From: an uncultured Lachnospiraceae bacterium
Lineage (GTDB): Bacteria > Bacillota > Clostridia > Lachnospirales > Lachnospiraceae
Direction of reading: 5' to 3'
DNA length: 62,233 nt
NCBI GenBank assembly: GCA_902775555.1
Contig: CACYMQ010000020.1
Span: forward strand, 1 to 62,233
Shown here: positions 47,090-55,933 of the stretch, piece after piece
How the letters are laid out: each line of letters opens with the position of its first letter
How positions within the stretch are numbered: the first letter of the stretch is position 1
Program-made: the position numbers and the translations under genes
Notes under the pieces: generated by a model
The model's input: only the letters and a program-made list of their open reading frames with translations
What the model was told of the DNA's origin: nothing
Databases searched by the model: none

Positions 47090-48598
47090 TTAGATCTCCT
47101 TATACAGCTGATGAAACAGCCTGTTTCGAATGATATAGATGTCGTGGGGATCATCCTCCCGACATGCGATATAATCTCCGGGATTTCCGGAGTAATACTT
47201 CTCTTCATCCCATGCGGTAAACAACTTGACGTAACGCTTCAGCTTCTTGGCCAGAATCCGGGATCCGCCGGAACTGATCACTCCCCTGGCGGAGGGCAGG
47301 ACCTTCTTCCTCTCTCCCGTCACGGTGTCCTTCAAAACCGGATCATAGTCAAAGACCCTGCTGTAGGGGCGCCCCACGGGACTGTAGCTCTTCTTCAGCT
47401 TCTCGCCCGTGATCGGATAGATCTCTCCTTCGATGCCGATCATCAGGTAGAGGTCATCCTTTACAAAGATCTCCACGTCGCCCTCCAGTGTCCGGACCTC
47501 TACGCGGGTCCCCACCGGGAAGAGCTCCGTCAGTTTCACGCAGCCCAGCTCCTGCGGCTGCTTCTCATAGAGGCGGAGACCCTTGGGATCCAGGGTGGTC
47601 TCTCTTGCATACAGGACTTCATACAGGGAGAAATACTCTTCCATTCTCTGAAGGAGGATCCGGTCTGCCAGGGAATAGGTATCCTCCTCCCCTTCGGCCA
47701 GCTCATCCAGTTTCTCGGGACGTATGGTTCCTCCGGCCTTCAGGATATGTCCGCCGCCTCCGCCGAGTCCGTCGGTCAGATAGGCCGCAAGCTCGTCCGC
47801 ATGGATCTGTTTCACACAGCTTCGCACAGACAGTTTCACTTCAAAGGGACTTACGTAGTAAGCCAGACTGGCATCGATCCCGTCTGTCTCCATGACAAAA
47901 TCACTGATCACGCCAAGGATATTCGGGTCACAGGGTTCCGTACGAAGGATCACGAACCTCTGGTCCTCGTGGTATTCATAGCCGGTGATGGCATGTCCCG
48001 TGATGGTCAGTTCTTCCAGGGAAATGTTGGAATTGCTCATTTCCGTGATGACACTGCGGTTGACGATCAGGCTGTCCCGCATATCCCTGTCCAGAGGGTG
48101 GGCCACCTCAGCCAAACGGTTGGTATCCGTGTATAATCCGTAATACAGGGCCGTTGACAGCTCCCGTTCATCCTCTACCGAAAGCCCTTCCTCCCGGATC
48201 ATGTCCCACAGGATGGTGGCGCAGCTTCCCATGCCGCTCCGGATCTCCGACAGCTCCGGCAGTTCACCGGCCACCTGATGATGATCGATGACCGCGATGG
48301 TATCCGCCTCGGTACGTGTCACATTTCTCTCTCCGTACTGACAGTCTACCGTGACCAGCAGCTCCGGCACCGGCATAAAGTCCGGTTCGTAGGAAACCGG
48401 GATGTTCAGCCGGTCGATCATGATACAGAGATTACTCTTCTTCACCGAATTTCGGCCCCGATAGATAAAGCGTGCGGTCTTTCCCATCTCCCTGAAATAC
48501 CACCAGAGCGCATAACCGGACGCAAGTGCATCCGCATCCGGGTTATCATGACACTGGATCACGATATCATTATATGCAAGTAATTCCTTCAACCTCAT
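47090..48598 (-). CDS. DHH-DHHA1 phosphoesterase with extra C-terminal domain
   Basis: 502 residues from the ATG that has GGAGAAGGGG seven bases upstream. The DHH motifs are HDNPDADAL (17-25), VDCQ (84), DHHQ (105) and DTN (158); the DHHA1 part has GGGGGHILKAGG (279-290). Such enzymes hydrolyse oligo- or cyclic dinucleotides (NrnA, GdpP, PDE2 types). About 160 further residues contain PGDYIACREDDPHDIYIIRN near the end, a region I cannot assign. The -10 at 48649-48654 places transcription start so close to an upstream in-frame ATG (48637) that the inner ATG is preferred. In an operon with the TIR-propeller gene. Confidence 0.88.
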   Translation of the reverse strand: MRLKELLAYNDIVIQCHDNPDADALASGYALWWYFREMGKTARFIYRGRNSVKKSNLCIMIDRLNIPVSYEPDFMPVPELLVTVDCQYGERNVTRTEADTIAVIDHHQVAGELPELSEIRSGMGSCATILWDMIREEGLSVEDERELSTALYYGLYTDTNRLAEVAHPLDRDMRDSLIVNRSVITEMSNSNISLEELTITGHAITGYEYHEDQRFVILRTEPCDPNILGVISDFVMETDGIDASLAYYVSPFEVKLSVRSCVKQIHADELAAYLTDGLGGGGGHILKAGGTIRPEKLDELAEGEEDTYSLADRILLQRMEEYFSLYEVLYARETTLDPKGLRLYEKQPQELGCVKLTELFPVGTRVEVRTLEGDVEIFVKDDLYLMIGIEGEIYPITGEKLKKSYSPVGRPYSRVFDYDPVLKDTVTGERKKVLPSARGVISSGGSRILAKKLKRYVKLFTAWDEEKYYSGNPGDYIACREDDPHDIYIIRNRLFHQLYKEI

Positions 48599-48648
48599 GG
48601 AACAGCCCCTTCTCCTCTCTTCTTCCGTTTTCCCCATACATGCTATCC

Positions 48649-48657
48649 ATTATAGCA
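48649..48657 (-). promoter_or_regulatory. Extended -10 promoter of the DHH-TIR operon
   Basis: On the minus strand TGC-TATAAT, a consensus extended -10. The -35 area is poor. Transcription would start near 48642. Confidence 0.7.
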
Positions 48658-48688
48658 TTTTGCCGAAAAAAATACATCCGTATCCCTG

Positions 48689-49846
48689 TCATTTCGGGAT
48701 GCTTACAAAGACGCGGTAACCTCTGTCCTCCGTGATCCGGACCGTTCCTCCAAGCGCTCTGGCACGGCTCTCCATATTTGTAAGCCCGATACCGGGACTT
48801 CCGGATTCCGTACCGGTCACGGGGCGGCTTCGGAGTGTCCCGCCCTCTGACAGATAATCATGGACAACCAGCTGACAGAATGCAGGATGCTCCAGGATGC
48901 CGATCTGTACCGTATCATTCCTGCTGTGCCTGAGAATATTGGATACCGCCTCTCTCAGGATCCCTATGATCCCGTACTTGATATCCCGGGGAAGCTCCCG
49001 TGAGACGTCGATATCCAGGATCAGATGAAAGTCTTCCGAAAGCGGTTCCGTCACCTGCCGCACGGTTTCCTCCAGATTCACGGAGGAGTCATGGAGATCA
49101 TGGACACTGGCGCGGATGTGGTTCATGGCACCGTCCAGTGATCTTCTGACCTCGGAAAGCTCCGAATGTACCGGCTCCTCTTTATGAATCGCAAGAAGGG
49201 CTCCCACCTGCAGCAGGGCCCTGGAAAGCGTATGTCCGACATTGTCATGGATCTCCCTGGCGATGCGGTTTCTCTCCGCAAGCTGGGCAGTGATCACTTC
49301 TCCGTCCCTGGCCTCCATCAGCTGTTCATTCTGACGGTTCAGCTTCCGGGCCTGTTCTTCGCTGTCGTCCCGGAGACTGCGGATCTGTTTTTTAGCCAGG
49401 GTAAGACGTATCGTCTTAAAAGAGAGCCAGACAGAAAGCAGGAGTGACGCCGTGATGACCAGGAAGATCCATGCATCCACATGTTCCTTCGGGAGCTGAA
49501 AGAGCAGCCCGTTCAGATATGCCGCTGCACAAAGGATCAGTCCCGGCAGATGCCGGCTGTAGATCATATCATAGACCAAAAGAGGAAGCAGACCGAGCAG
49601 TACAGGCTGAAAGAGGATGAAAACCGCAAGCAGATCCATAAGGATCCACACCAGGATCAGACGCGGCGATCCGTCCTTCAGCTTTAATAAAGAGCTCCCG
49701 GAACATGTAGGGATCAGCCACAATGTTGCGGCAAAAAAGGCCATCGTCAGATATACGGAGACGATCCGGTACGCACCGCTGAGAGACTGCCATAGCGTAT
49801 AAGCCACGCAGATATACAGTATGCACTTATCAATGGCGCGTTCCAT
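48689..49846 (-). CDS. Sensor histidine kinase, NarL/DesK type
   Basis: 385 residues from the ATG with AAAGGA upstream (frame open to 49906). Five or six N-terminal membrane segments (about 10-150), a coiled linker, the HisKA_3 box ERNRIAREIHDNVGHTLSRAL and an HATPase_c domain with REAVSNILRHSR and GIGLTNMESRARALGG. No separate sensor domain, so the membrane block is probably the sensor. It lies 79 bases downstream of its response regulator. Confidence 0.93.
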   Translation of the reverse strand: MERAIDKCILYICVAYTLWQSLSGAYRIVSVYLTMAFFAATLWLIPTCSGSSLLKLKDGSPRLILVWILMDLLAVFILFQPVLLGLLPLLVYDMIYSRHLPGLILCAAAYLNGLLFQLPKEHVDAWIFLVITASLLLSVWLSFKTIRLTLAKKQIRSLRDDSEEQARKLNRQNEQLMEARDGEVITAQLAERNRIAREIHDNVGHTLSRALLQVGALLAIHKEEPVHSELSEVRRSLDGAMNHIRASVHDLHDSSVNLEETVRQVTEPLSEDFHLILDIDVSRELPRDIKYGIIGILREAVSNILRHSRNDTVQIGILEHPAFCQLVVHDYLSEGGTLRSRPVTGTESGSPGIGLTNMESRARALGGTVRITEDRGYRVFVSIPK

Positions 49847-49925
49847 GGAACAGTGTCCTTTCAGTAACGGTCTTATGAGCGGTGGAGCCGCCGAAGCCCG
49901 TCGCATTTTCTTGTTCTTGCGGCAT

Positions 49926-50546
49926 TTATTTGTTCTTGTAGTAGAAGATCGCCAGATTGGTACGATCTCTGAGATTCAGTTTGCTGAGGATATTACTGAT
50001 ATAATTTCTGACGGTTCCCTCGGACAGATAGAGTTTCTCCGCGATCTCCCGATTGGACAGGCCTTCGGCCACACATTCCACGATCTCCGCCTCCTGGTCC
50101 GTCAGACCGAAGGCTTCGAAAGAGAATTCCTTCTTCTCGGAGAGAAGCTCGGGGATCCGGTCCACCACCTGGTCTCCGAATACCGACTGTCCCTCATAGA
50201 CCGCACGGAGTGCCGGCAGGATCCCGTCAAAATCCTGCTTGATGATATAGCCCTTTGCTCCTATGGCAAGAGCCGTCCGTATATATTCATCATCATTAAA
50301 TGTCGTAAGATACAGGATCCTGGCCGCCGGATCCTCCTCAAGGATCTTCTTTCCCGCTTCCAGGCCCGTCATTCCTTCCATGCGGATATCCATAAGAAGA
50401 ATGTCCGGATGATACTCGCGATACAGACGGATCGCATCCTCGCCGCACTTCCCCGTGGCAAGAACCTCTGCATCTTCTCCGGCTTCGATTATGGTCTTCA
50501 GCGAAACGGCCACCAGGCTGTCATCATCAACGATCAATAGTTTCAT
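49926..50546 (-). CDS. Response regulator, NarL/LuxR family
   Basis: 206 residues. An N-terminal receiver domain with DDDS at 7-10 and the phosphoacceptor Asp in LLMDIRMEGMTG, then a LuxR-type helix-turn-helix (SNREIAEKLYLSEGTVRNYISNIL). It pairs with the histidine kinase downstream. Target genes are not evident; neighbouring operons are candidates. Confidence 0.95.
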   Translation of the reverse strand: MKLLIVDDDSLVAVSLKTIIEAGEDAEVLATGKCGEDAIRLYREYHPDILLMDIRMEGMTGLEAGKKILEEDPAARILYLTTFNDDEYIRTALAIGAKGYIIKQDFDGILPALRAVYEGQSVFGDQVVDRIPELLSEKKEFSFEAFGLTDQEAEIVECVAEGLSNREIAEKLYLSEGTVRNYISNILSKLNLRDRTNLAIFYYKNK

Positions 50547-50588
50547 CCCGTCTCCCGTCCTTCTTCACATTCTGTATCTGATTCTAGC

Positions 50589-50628
50589 AAAAAACAGCGT
50601 AGTTCGAAAGTATCTTCTCTACGGACAC
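50589..50628 (-). terminator. Possible terminator after the LytTR operon
   Basis: On the minus strand CGTAG/CTACG with an outer ACAG/CTGT pairing around a bulge, followed by six T. Located about 50 bases past the radical SAM stop codon. Confidence 0.5.
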
Positions 50629-50677
50629 TGTAAATTCTCCGCGGTCATACCATCGGTCACGCCCCGGTCATACTCCC

Positions 50678-51730
50678 TCATACCCCGGTAAGGTCGAAGG
50701 CGGGGATAAAGCTTTCCTCCGCCGCCGTCCCTTCCTGTATAAAACCTCTTGTCACGCCCAGCTTCACGGCGTACTCCACGAGGCTGTGGTATTCATATTC
50801 CGTCACCCTCCGGCAAAGCTCCGGATACTTCTCCCGGAGTGTCTCCTCCATCGGAGTATACTGATTCAGAAGGCTGATGAAGATTCTGTCTCCGTAGGTC
50901 CTGTAGAGATAGCTGACGATCAGCTTTGCCTGGATCAGCTGACCCGGAAGCAGCATGTGCCGGACCACAACCCCCCGGGTCAGTATGCTGCCTGCTTTCT
51001 CATCCGGCTCCGTCGTCTCTGCCGGCTCCGTCATCTCTTCCGGCTCCGTTGTCTCATCCGGGTCCGTCGTCTCATCCGACTCCGTCGTCTCATCCGGCTC
51101 CGTGTTTTCGCCGGATCCACCCACGGATATGAATCGACACTCCGGCTGCTGGCGGAACATTTCCGCTATTGCCGCCTTTGCCACCTCGGGATAGTCCGGT
51201 GCAAAACTGTACCGGGCAGCCTCCCGTTCCCTGATATACTTGAGATCGGGAAGGTAAATGTCGATCAGTCCCTCCATCCGCTTCAGCGTCTCTGCTTTGA
51301 TGTAGGAGGAGGTGTTTAACAGGAAGGGAAGACGAAAGCCCTCCTTCTTTGCCTGGCGGATCGCTTCCGCTATGGACGGCAGATAATGATCCCCCGTCAC
51401 CAGATTGATATTATTGGCTCCCTGTTCCTCCAGTTCAAAGAAGATCTCCGTAAGCCGCGGGATCCCGATCTCCTTCCCTGCCTGTCCCCGGCTGATGGCC
51501 CTGTTCTGGCAATATACGCAGCCCAGAGAACAGCCTGAGAAGAAAACCGTCCCGGATCCTGAGGTTCCCGAGATGCAGGGTTCCTCCCACATATGCAGGG
51601 CAGCACGAGAAACCTGCAGCGTGCTTCCGACTCTGCAGGTTCCTTTCTTCTCTGTCCGGTTGATGCCGCATTCTCTGGGGCAGAGGCGGCATGAACTATA
51701 TTCTTTTTCCACTTCGATCCTCCGGATCAT
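50678..51730 (-). CDS. Radical SAM protein, PflX-like
   Basis: 350 residues. The N-terminal cysteines (C14, C17, C21, C32) form the CRLCPRECG pattern of PflX-like proteins, and the radical SAM cluster motif is C67-C71-C74 (GCSLGCVYC). Residues 205-247 are a low-complexity acidic insert of six units like TEPDET, in the middle of the barrel. The family resembles pyruvate-formate-lyase activases but its target is mostly unknown; some members modify AmmeMemo partners. The ATG overlaps the DUF3021 stop by four bases, making it the third gene of the LytTR operon. Confidence 0.85.
   Translation of the reverse strand: MIRRIEVEKEYSSCRLCPRECGINRTEKKGTCRVGSTLQVSRAALHMWEEPCISGTSGSGTVFFSGCSLGCVYCQNRAISRGQAGKEIGIPRLTEIFFELEEQGANNINLVTGDHYLPSIAEAIRQAKKEGFRLPFLLNTSSYIKAETLKRMEGLIDIYLPDLKYIREREAARYSFAPDYPEVAKAAIAEMFRQQPECRFISVGGSGENTEPDETTESDETTDPDETTEPEEMTEPAETTEPDEKAGSILTRGVVVRHMLLPGQLIQAKLIVSYLYRTYGDRIFISLLNQYTPMEETLREKYPELCRRVTEYEYHSLVEYAVKLGVTRGFIQEGTAAEESFIPAFDLTGV
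50996..51106 (-). repeat. 18-bp in-frame repeats in the radical SAM gene
   Basis: Six near-identical 18-bp units encode TEPDET-like hexapeptides. They are the sort of repeat that changes copy number by slippage without breaking the frame. Confidence 0.85.
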
Positions 51731-52197
51731 GCACTCTGTTCCCCAACCTGAAGTTCCTGATTGATATCCCGGATATTCTTCTTCAGTTCCCTGTACTGAT
51801 TAAAGAGGATGATAAAGAAGGATAACCCATAGCCCAGGATCGTGGGGATCAGCGCCTGCGGGTATCTGTGCAGCTGCCAGAGCAGAACCGTCACTCCCAC
51901 CAGAACGATGCTTGTCAGGAGAAAATACAGGACGCTCTGGACCAGAAAGCCCAGACGGTCGATGTCAAAGAGAAATGTCATCACGGAAAATGTTGCTCCG
52001 ATCACGCCGTACAGAAGCACATTTACATAGGCTGCAATGACCGGTGTAGCGAAAAGGGCACGGGTTTCGGGAGAAATCGAGACAAATCCTTCTGTCCCCA
52101 TGGCATTAATGATGATATCAACGATGAGATTCACCATTAACCCGCAAAATGCCGAGACTGCGAAGCTGAATGCTCCCCGTTTCAATATTTCCTTCAT
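51727..52197 (-). CDS. DUF3021 membrane protein
   Basis: 156 residues with four hydrophobic segments (about 12-35, 50-73, 80-103, 115-138). DUF3021 proteins are nearly always encoded directly after a LytTR regulator and are thought to control its activity from the membrane. Both neighbours overlap it by four bases, LytTR upstream and radical SAM downstream. Confidence 0.85.
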   Translation of the reverse strand: MKEILKRGAFSFAVSAFCGLMVNLIVDIIINAMGTEGFVSISPETRALFATPVIAAYVNVLLYGVIGATFSVMTFLFDIDRLGFLVQSVLYFLLTSIVLVGVTVLLWQLHRYPQALIPTILGYGLSFFIILFNQYRELKKNIRDINQELQVGEQSA

Positions 52198-52694
52198 ACC
52201 TTCGCTCCTCCTTTCTCTCTGCTGTCCTTCCTGTCCGCCGTGGTCTCTTTGTCATTCAGGAGCAGATCCTTCAGCTTCGATACATTTCTTCTGGATGTGT
52301 AGGTTTCATATCCGTTCTTCATGATCACCCGGATGGTTCCGGTGACCCCAAGATCCAGACTGCGGATCTTCCTTAAGTTTACGAGCTCCGACTTGGAGAT
52401 TCGGAAGAACCCGCAGCTAGACAGCTCTCTCTCTAGTTCCGTCAGCGTCTTCGCCAGTGTATACTTCTTCTCTCCGCCCAATGCGTATACCTTCTGCTTC
52501 TCCGCGTAAAATGTAATGATATCCCCGGGTGAGATCACGGTCCTGTTCCCCACCTCATCCGTCCCCGTGATCGTCGGATCATACATGGCATGCAGTTCTC
52601 CCACGATCCTGAGGACCTCATCATCCTGCACATTCTTGCAGACATGCAGCTCTGTTTCTGTATATCGTTCCTGTATATTTGTCCTGATCCGCAT
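52194..52694 (-). CDS. LytTR-family DNA-binding regulator
   Basis: 166 residues from the ATG at 52694. The C-terminal half has ISPGDIITFYAEKQKVYALGGEK, TLTELERELSSCGFFRISKSELVNLRKI and TYTSRRNVSKLKDLL, a LytTR domain; there is no receiver domain. A TTG start at 52727 would coincide with the expected transcription start from the promoter at 52733-52761 and is rejected. The RBS of the chosen start is weak. First gene of a three-gene operon. Confidence 0.88.
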   Translation of the reverse strand: MRIRTNIQERYTETELHVCKNVQDDEVLRIVGELHAMYDPTITGTDEVGNRTVISPGDIITFYAEKQKVYALGGEKKYTLAKTLTELERELSSCGFFRISKSELVNLRKIRSLDLGVTGTIRVIMKNGYETYTSRRNVSKLKDLLLNDKETTADRKDSREKGGAKV

Positions 52695-52732
52695 CTTATC
52701 ATACCCAGCCGTTTCTACAGTTTCCAACGTAC

Positions 52733-52761
52733 AGTATATGGTATTTCCGGGCGCTTTTCAA
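52733..52761 (-). promoter_or_regulatory. Promoter of the LytTR operon
   Basis: On the minus strand TTGAAA (52756-52761), 17 bases, TATACT (52733-52738). Good spacing and hexamers. Confidence 0.75.
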
Positions 52762-52826
52762 CCGCCCATGTTCCGGCGCAGCGTCCCGTGGAGATGACGG
52801 ATCAGATGGTTTCCCGCCTGTTCATC

Positions 52827-52843
52827 TTACGATCCCATCGTAA
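52827..52843. promoter_or_regulatory. Perfect dyad TTACGAT-CCC-ATCGTAA
   Basis: A 7-bp perfect inverted repeat with a three-base centre, in the 360 bases between the LytTR operon and the divergent surface-protein gene. It may be an operator or a small hairpin. Apart from this, the LytTR promoter and the two RBSs, I see nothing definite in 52695-53054. Confidence 0.4.
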
Positions 52844-53054
52844 CGTAAGCCATCCGATATGTACATGCTTTTGACACAAGCGGTCGCCGGAAGACGATGA
52901 ACGGCCGGACAGATGCCGAATCCCCGGAATCTGCCATTCCATAGTAAAATATATTTACATCCAACAGCGCATATGATACAACAGAATTATAAGCATGTGT
53001 ATCGAAATGCATGCTTATGCTGACGGATCATACGCAAAAAAAAGGAGGACACAC

Positions 53055-55808
53055 ATGAAGAAATGGATCAAATGCGGTATCGCATTACTTTCCCTTTCCG
53101 TTCTGACGCTTTTCCCATGGGGGAAACCCGCGCAGGCGGCAGGCGGGGATATAGAAATAAATGAACAGAATTTCCAGGATCCGTCATATCGGGATTACCT
53201 GTATAATATGATTGACCGGGATGGAGACCGGGTGCTGAGTGAGTCGGAACGAGACTGCGTTGATGTTCTCGATCTGTCAAAAACAAGTGTCATTATCCTG
53301 GAGAGGCTTGAGATATTTCCAAACCTGAAGATTCTGATCTGCGACAGTTGGATCCAGACTCTGGATGTCAGCGGAAACCCGGAGCTTTTAAAACTGGATT
53401 GTAACGGAACGTATATATCCCAGCTGGATGTCAGCAATAACCCATTGCTGGTGGAACTGGATGTTGTAGGGACTATGATCCACCAGTTAGACCTCAGCAG
53501 GAATCCCAACCTAAAGAAGCTGCTTTGCGATCCTCGTCAGATTCCGGAATTGGATATCAGTGGGACGCAGCTTCAATCGAAGGACTTTGCGGGTCATTTT
53601 ATGGATGTCTACCATGGGCCTGCGAACAGAATCGTGATCGACGAAAATACATTTCCGGATCCGGTATTCCGTCAGTATGTGAAAGATTATTATGACACAA
53701 ATAAGAGTGGTATTCTGGGTGAAAATGAAACCTCTTATGTACGCCTTATAAGTGTTATGAATATGGGCATCACATCTTTAAAGGGAATTGAATACTTTCA
53801 GGATTTGGAAGATCTGACCTGTTCAGATAATGTATTAAAGACCCTGGACCTGACCCGGAACAGTAAACTGAAGAATCTTAATTGTGATAAAAATCAGTTA
53901 TATGAGCTTAAACTTGGAGAAAAATGGAATCTGAAGGGTCTGTCAGCATGGGAAAACCAACTGAAATCCCTGGATGTATCCGGAGCGCCGGAATTAGAGA
54001 GCCTTCTGCTTGGATGGAACCAGCTTCAATCGCTTTCACTCATTTGCAATACAAAGCTGAAGGGTCTGAACTGTATGAATAATCAGCTGACTGCATTAGA
54101 TGTATCAAAGAACACTTCTCTGGAAGAATTGTATTGTTCTGATAATTCGATCAAAGAACTGGACACCTCCAACGCTAAGAATCTCACCGTACTCCGTTGT
54201 TCAGGGAATAAACTCACGAATCTTGATCTGAGGAAGAATCCCAAACTCAGTGAACTGTATTGCGATTCCAATTCCATAGAGTACCTGAATCTTAGCGAAA
54301 ATAAGGAACTCGCCTCCTTATCTGCACATAATAAGGGTATGGCGTATCTTGTGATCGTAAATAACCCATCCTTAAAATCGCTTTACCTGAATAAGAAAAC
54401 GGTTCATACAACAGAAACATACAAGGACGGAAGGTATTACCGCTATGATCCCGGATATTCTTGTTCCCTGTCATTTGACACAAGAACGCGTCTTGTGTAT
54501 CTCAAGACAGGATGGCTGAAAGAGGGAACGAAGTACCGGTACATTTTCATGAATGGTTATTATGCCTTGGAGGACTGGGTATCCTACAAACAGAAATGGT
54601 ATTACTTTGACGAAAACGGATATATGGTGACCTCGTGGAAGATGATCAACGGCAAATGGTATTACTTCGATAAGGGGGACGGATACATGGTGACCCAGTG
54701 GAAGAAGCTGGGTGGCAAGTGGTACTATTTCCATGAAAAAGACGGTTATATGATGACCGGCTGGCTGAAGTATAAAAAGTTATGGTATTATCTGGATCCG
54801 AAAAACGGTGACATGGCGGTCGGTTGGAGAAAAATTGACGGGAAATGGTACTATTTCTCCATTTTTACCGGAGCCTATACTAAGATTTCACCGAAACCGG
54901 GGTGGACAACGGTTGACGGGAAGAGATACTACATCCAAAACGGACACCCCGTGACCGGCTGGAAGATGATCGGCGGGAAATGGTACTACTTCAATCCGGA
55001 CACCGGTGTCATGACAACCAGCTGGCTGGAGATCTCGGGCAAATGGTACCACTTCAATTCCAAGGGGATCATGGACATCGGCTGGAACAAGCTTGGCGGC
55101 AAATGGTATTATCTTGACAAGAAGTCCGGTGCAATGGTGACCGGCTGGAAGAAGCTGGGTGGCAAGTGGTACTATTTCGACAAGAAATCCGGTGCAATGG
55201 TGACCGGTTCGAAGCTGATCGACGGAAAGTATTACTACTTCCGGTCAGATGGAGCCTGGGATAAGAGCGTGACGGAGCACGCATCTAACTTAATGGCAAG
55301 CGACAGGATCCCATCGGACTTCGACTCTTATTCTTATGATAATCACTCTTCCTATGGTGGATATAAAATGGGTAAGTATCCGGACGGGAAGGATTATCTG
55401 GAAATTGGCGATAACGGTACATTTTCCGGCAGCTTTATCGGGAAAGACGGGACCGGTTGTAAATATCACGGAAGATTTACTTCGATCCGTATGGTTGAAG
55501 GAATTTACGACGGAACGGGAAATGATTACTATGAAAAGTATGTTTTTTCCGGGGTTCTGACAGAGTTTGTGCAGGAATACGAAAAGGGCTCATCATATTA
55601 CACAGAGACCGGTGCGCCGTATAATCGCACCTATCATTATGTGACAGCTGCGGATCATCCGGTCTTCAAGAAGGGAAAGACGTATTACTTTGTTATTGAA
55701 AGCGCTCATCACCCTAGTGAATACGGAGGCTCCGGCGGCAGTATGAGCGAGATACTTGACAGCCAGAAGAAGGCCACCGGCTATGGAAATGCCGTGGGCC
55801 AGTACTAA
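53055..55808 (+). CDS. Secreted leucine-rich-repeat protein with choline/glucan-binding repeats
   Basis: 917 residues from the ATG with AGGAGG six bases upstream. Signal peptide MKKWIKCGIALLSLSVLTLF with likely cleavage after AQA (about residue 29). Two modules of the form I-x-INE..F.D..YR (about 33 and 200), each with a calcium-loop-like DRDGDRVLSESE or DTNKSGILGENE, lead into leucine-rich repeats (LDVSNNPLL, LDLRKNPKLSELYC). Then come about 12 cell-wall-binding repeats of the GWKKLGGKWYYFDKKSG type, and a C-terminal 175-residue domain with no match I know. It probably attaches to the cell wall. The central part is visibly more AT-rich than neighbours. Confidence 0.88.
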   Translation: MKKWIKCGIALLSLSVLTLFPWGKPAQAAGGDIEINEQNFQDPSYRDYLYNMIDRDGDRVLSESERDCVDVLDLSKTSVIILERLEIFPNLKILICDSWIQTLDVSGNPELLKLDCNGTYISQLDVSNNPLLVELDVVGTMIHQLDLSRNPNLKKLLCDPRQIPELDISGTQLQSKDFAGHFMDVYHGPANRIVIDENTFPDPVFRQYVKDYYDTNKSGILGENETSYVRLISVMNMGITSLKGIEYFQDLEDLTCSDNVLKTLDLTRNSKLKNLNCDKNQLYELKLGEKWNLKGLSAWENQLKSLDVSGAPELESLLLGWNQLQSLSLICNTKLKGLNCMNNQLTALDVSKNTSLEELYCSDNSIKELDTSNAKNLTVLRCSGNKLTNLDLRKNPKLSELYCDSNSIEYLNLSENKELASLSAHNKGMAYLVIVNNPSLKSLYLNKKTVHTTETYKDGRYYRYDPGYSCSLSFDTRTRLVYLKTGWLKEGTKYRYIFMNGYYALEDWVSYKQKWYYFDENGYMVTSWKMINGKWYYFDKGDGYMVTQWKKLGGKWYYFHEKDGYMMTGWLKYKKLWYYLDPKNGDMAVGWRKIDGKWYYFSIFTGAYTKISPKPGWTTVDGKRYYIQNGHPVTGWKMIGGKWYYFNPDTGVMTTSWLEISGKWYHFNSKGIMDIGWNKLGGKWYYLDKKSGAMVTGWKKLGGKWYYFDKKSGAMVTGSKLIDGKYYYFRSDGAWDKSVTEHASNLMASDRIPSDFDSYSYDNHSSYGGYKMGKYPDGKDYLEIGDNGTFSGSFIGKDGTGCKYHGRFTSIRMVEGIYDGTGNDYYEKYVFSGVLTEFVQEYEKGSSYYTETGAPYNRTYHYVTAADHPVFKKGKTYYFVIESAHHPSEYGGSGGSMSEILDSQKKATGYGNAVGQY
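54590..55250 (+). repeat. Tandem cell-wall-binding repeats (about 60 bp) in the LRR protein
   Basis: Roughly 12 units of 19-22 residues, two of them (about 55120-55210) nearly identical in DNA, which signals recent duplication. Confidence 0.8.
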
Positions 55809-55839
55809 GACAAAAAGACCACGGATCTATCAATAATCC

Positions 55840-55874
55840 AACAGGCAGAAGGGGGTTACCTCCTTCTGCCTGTT
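55840..55874 (+). terminator. Hairpin after the LRR gene
   Basis: AACAGGCAGAAGG (55840-55852) pairs with CCTTCTGCCTGTT (55862-55874), 13 bp. The T-run after it is weak. Confidence 0.65.
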
Positions 55875-55933
55875 CTCGTATGCTGTGGTATATTTTCTAA
55901 TTACCTGATACTCCGAAGTTATATGTCAGTGTC

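Noticed and set aside
45632-48136. An 834-codon plus-strand open frame
   Set aside because: It lies exactly opposite the TIR and DHH genes, has no RBS or family motifs, and arises from the codon bias of the minus-strand genes. The same applies to long antisense frames at 3458-4942, 13400-14803, 25164-26978 and 27604-28791.
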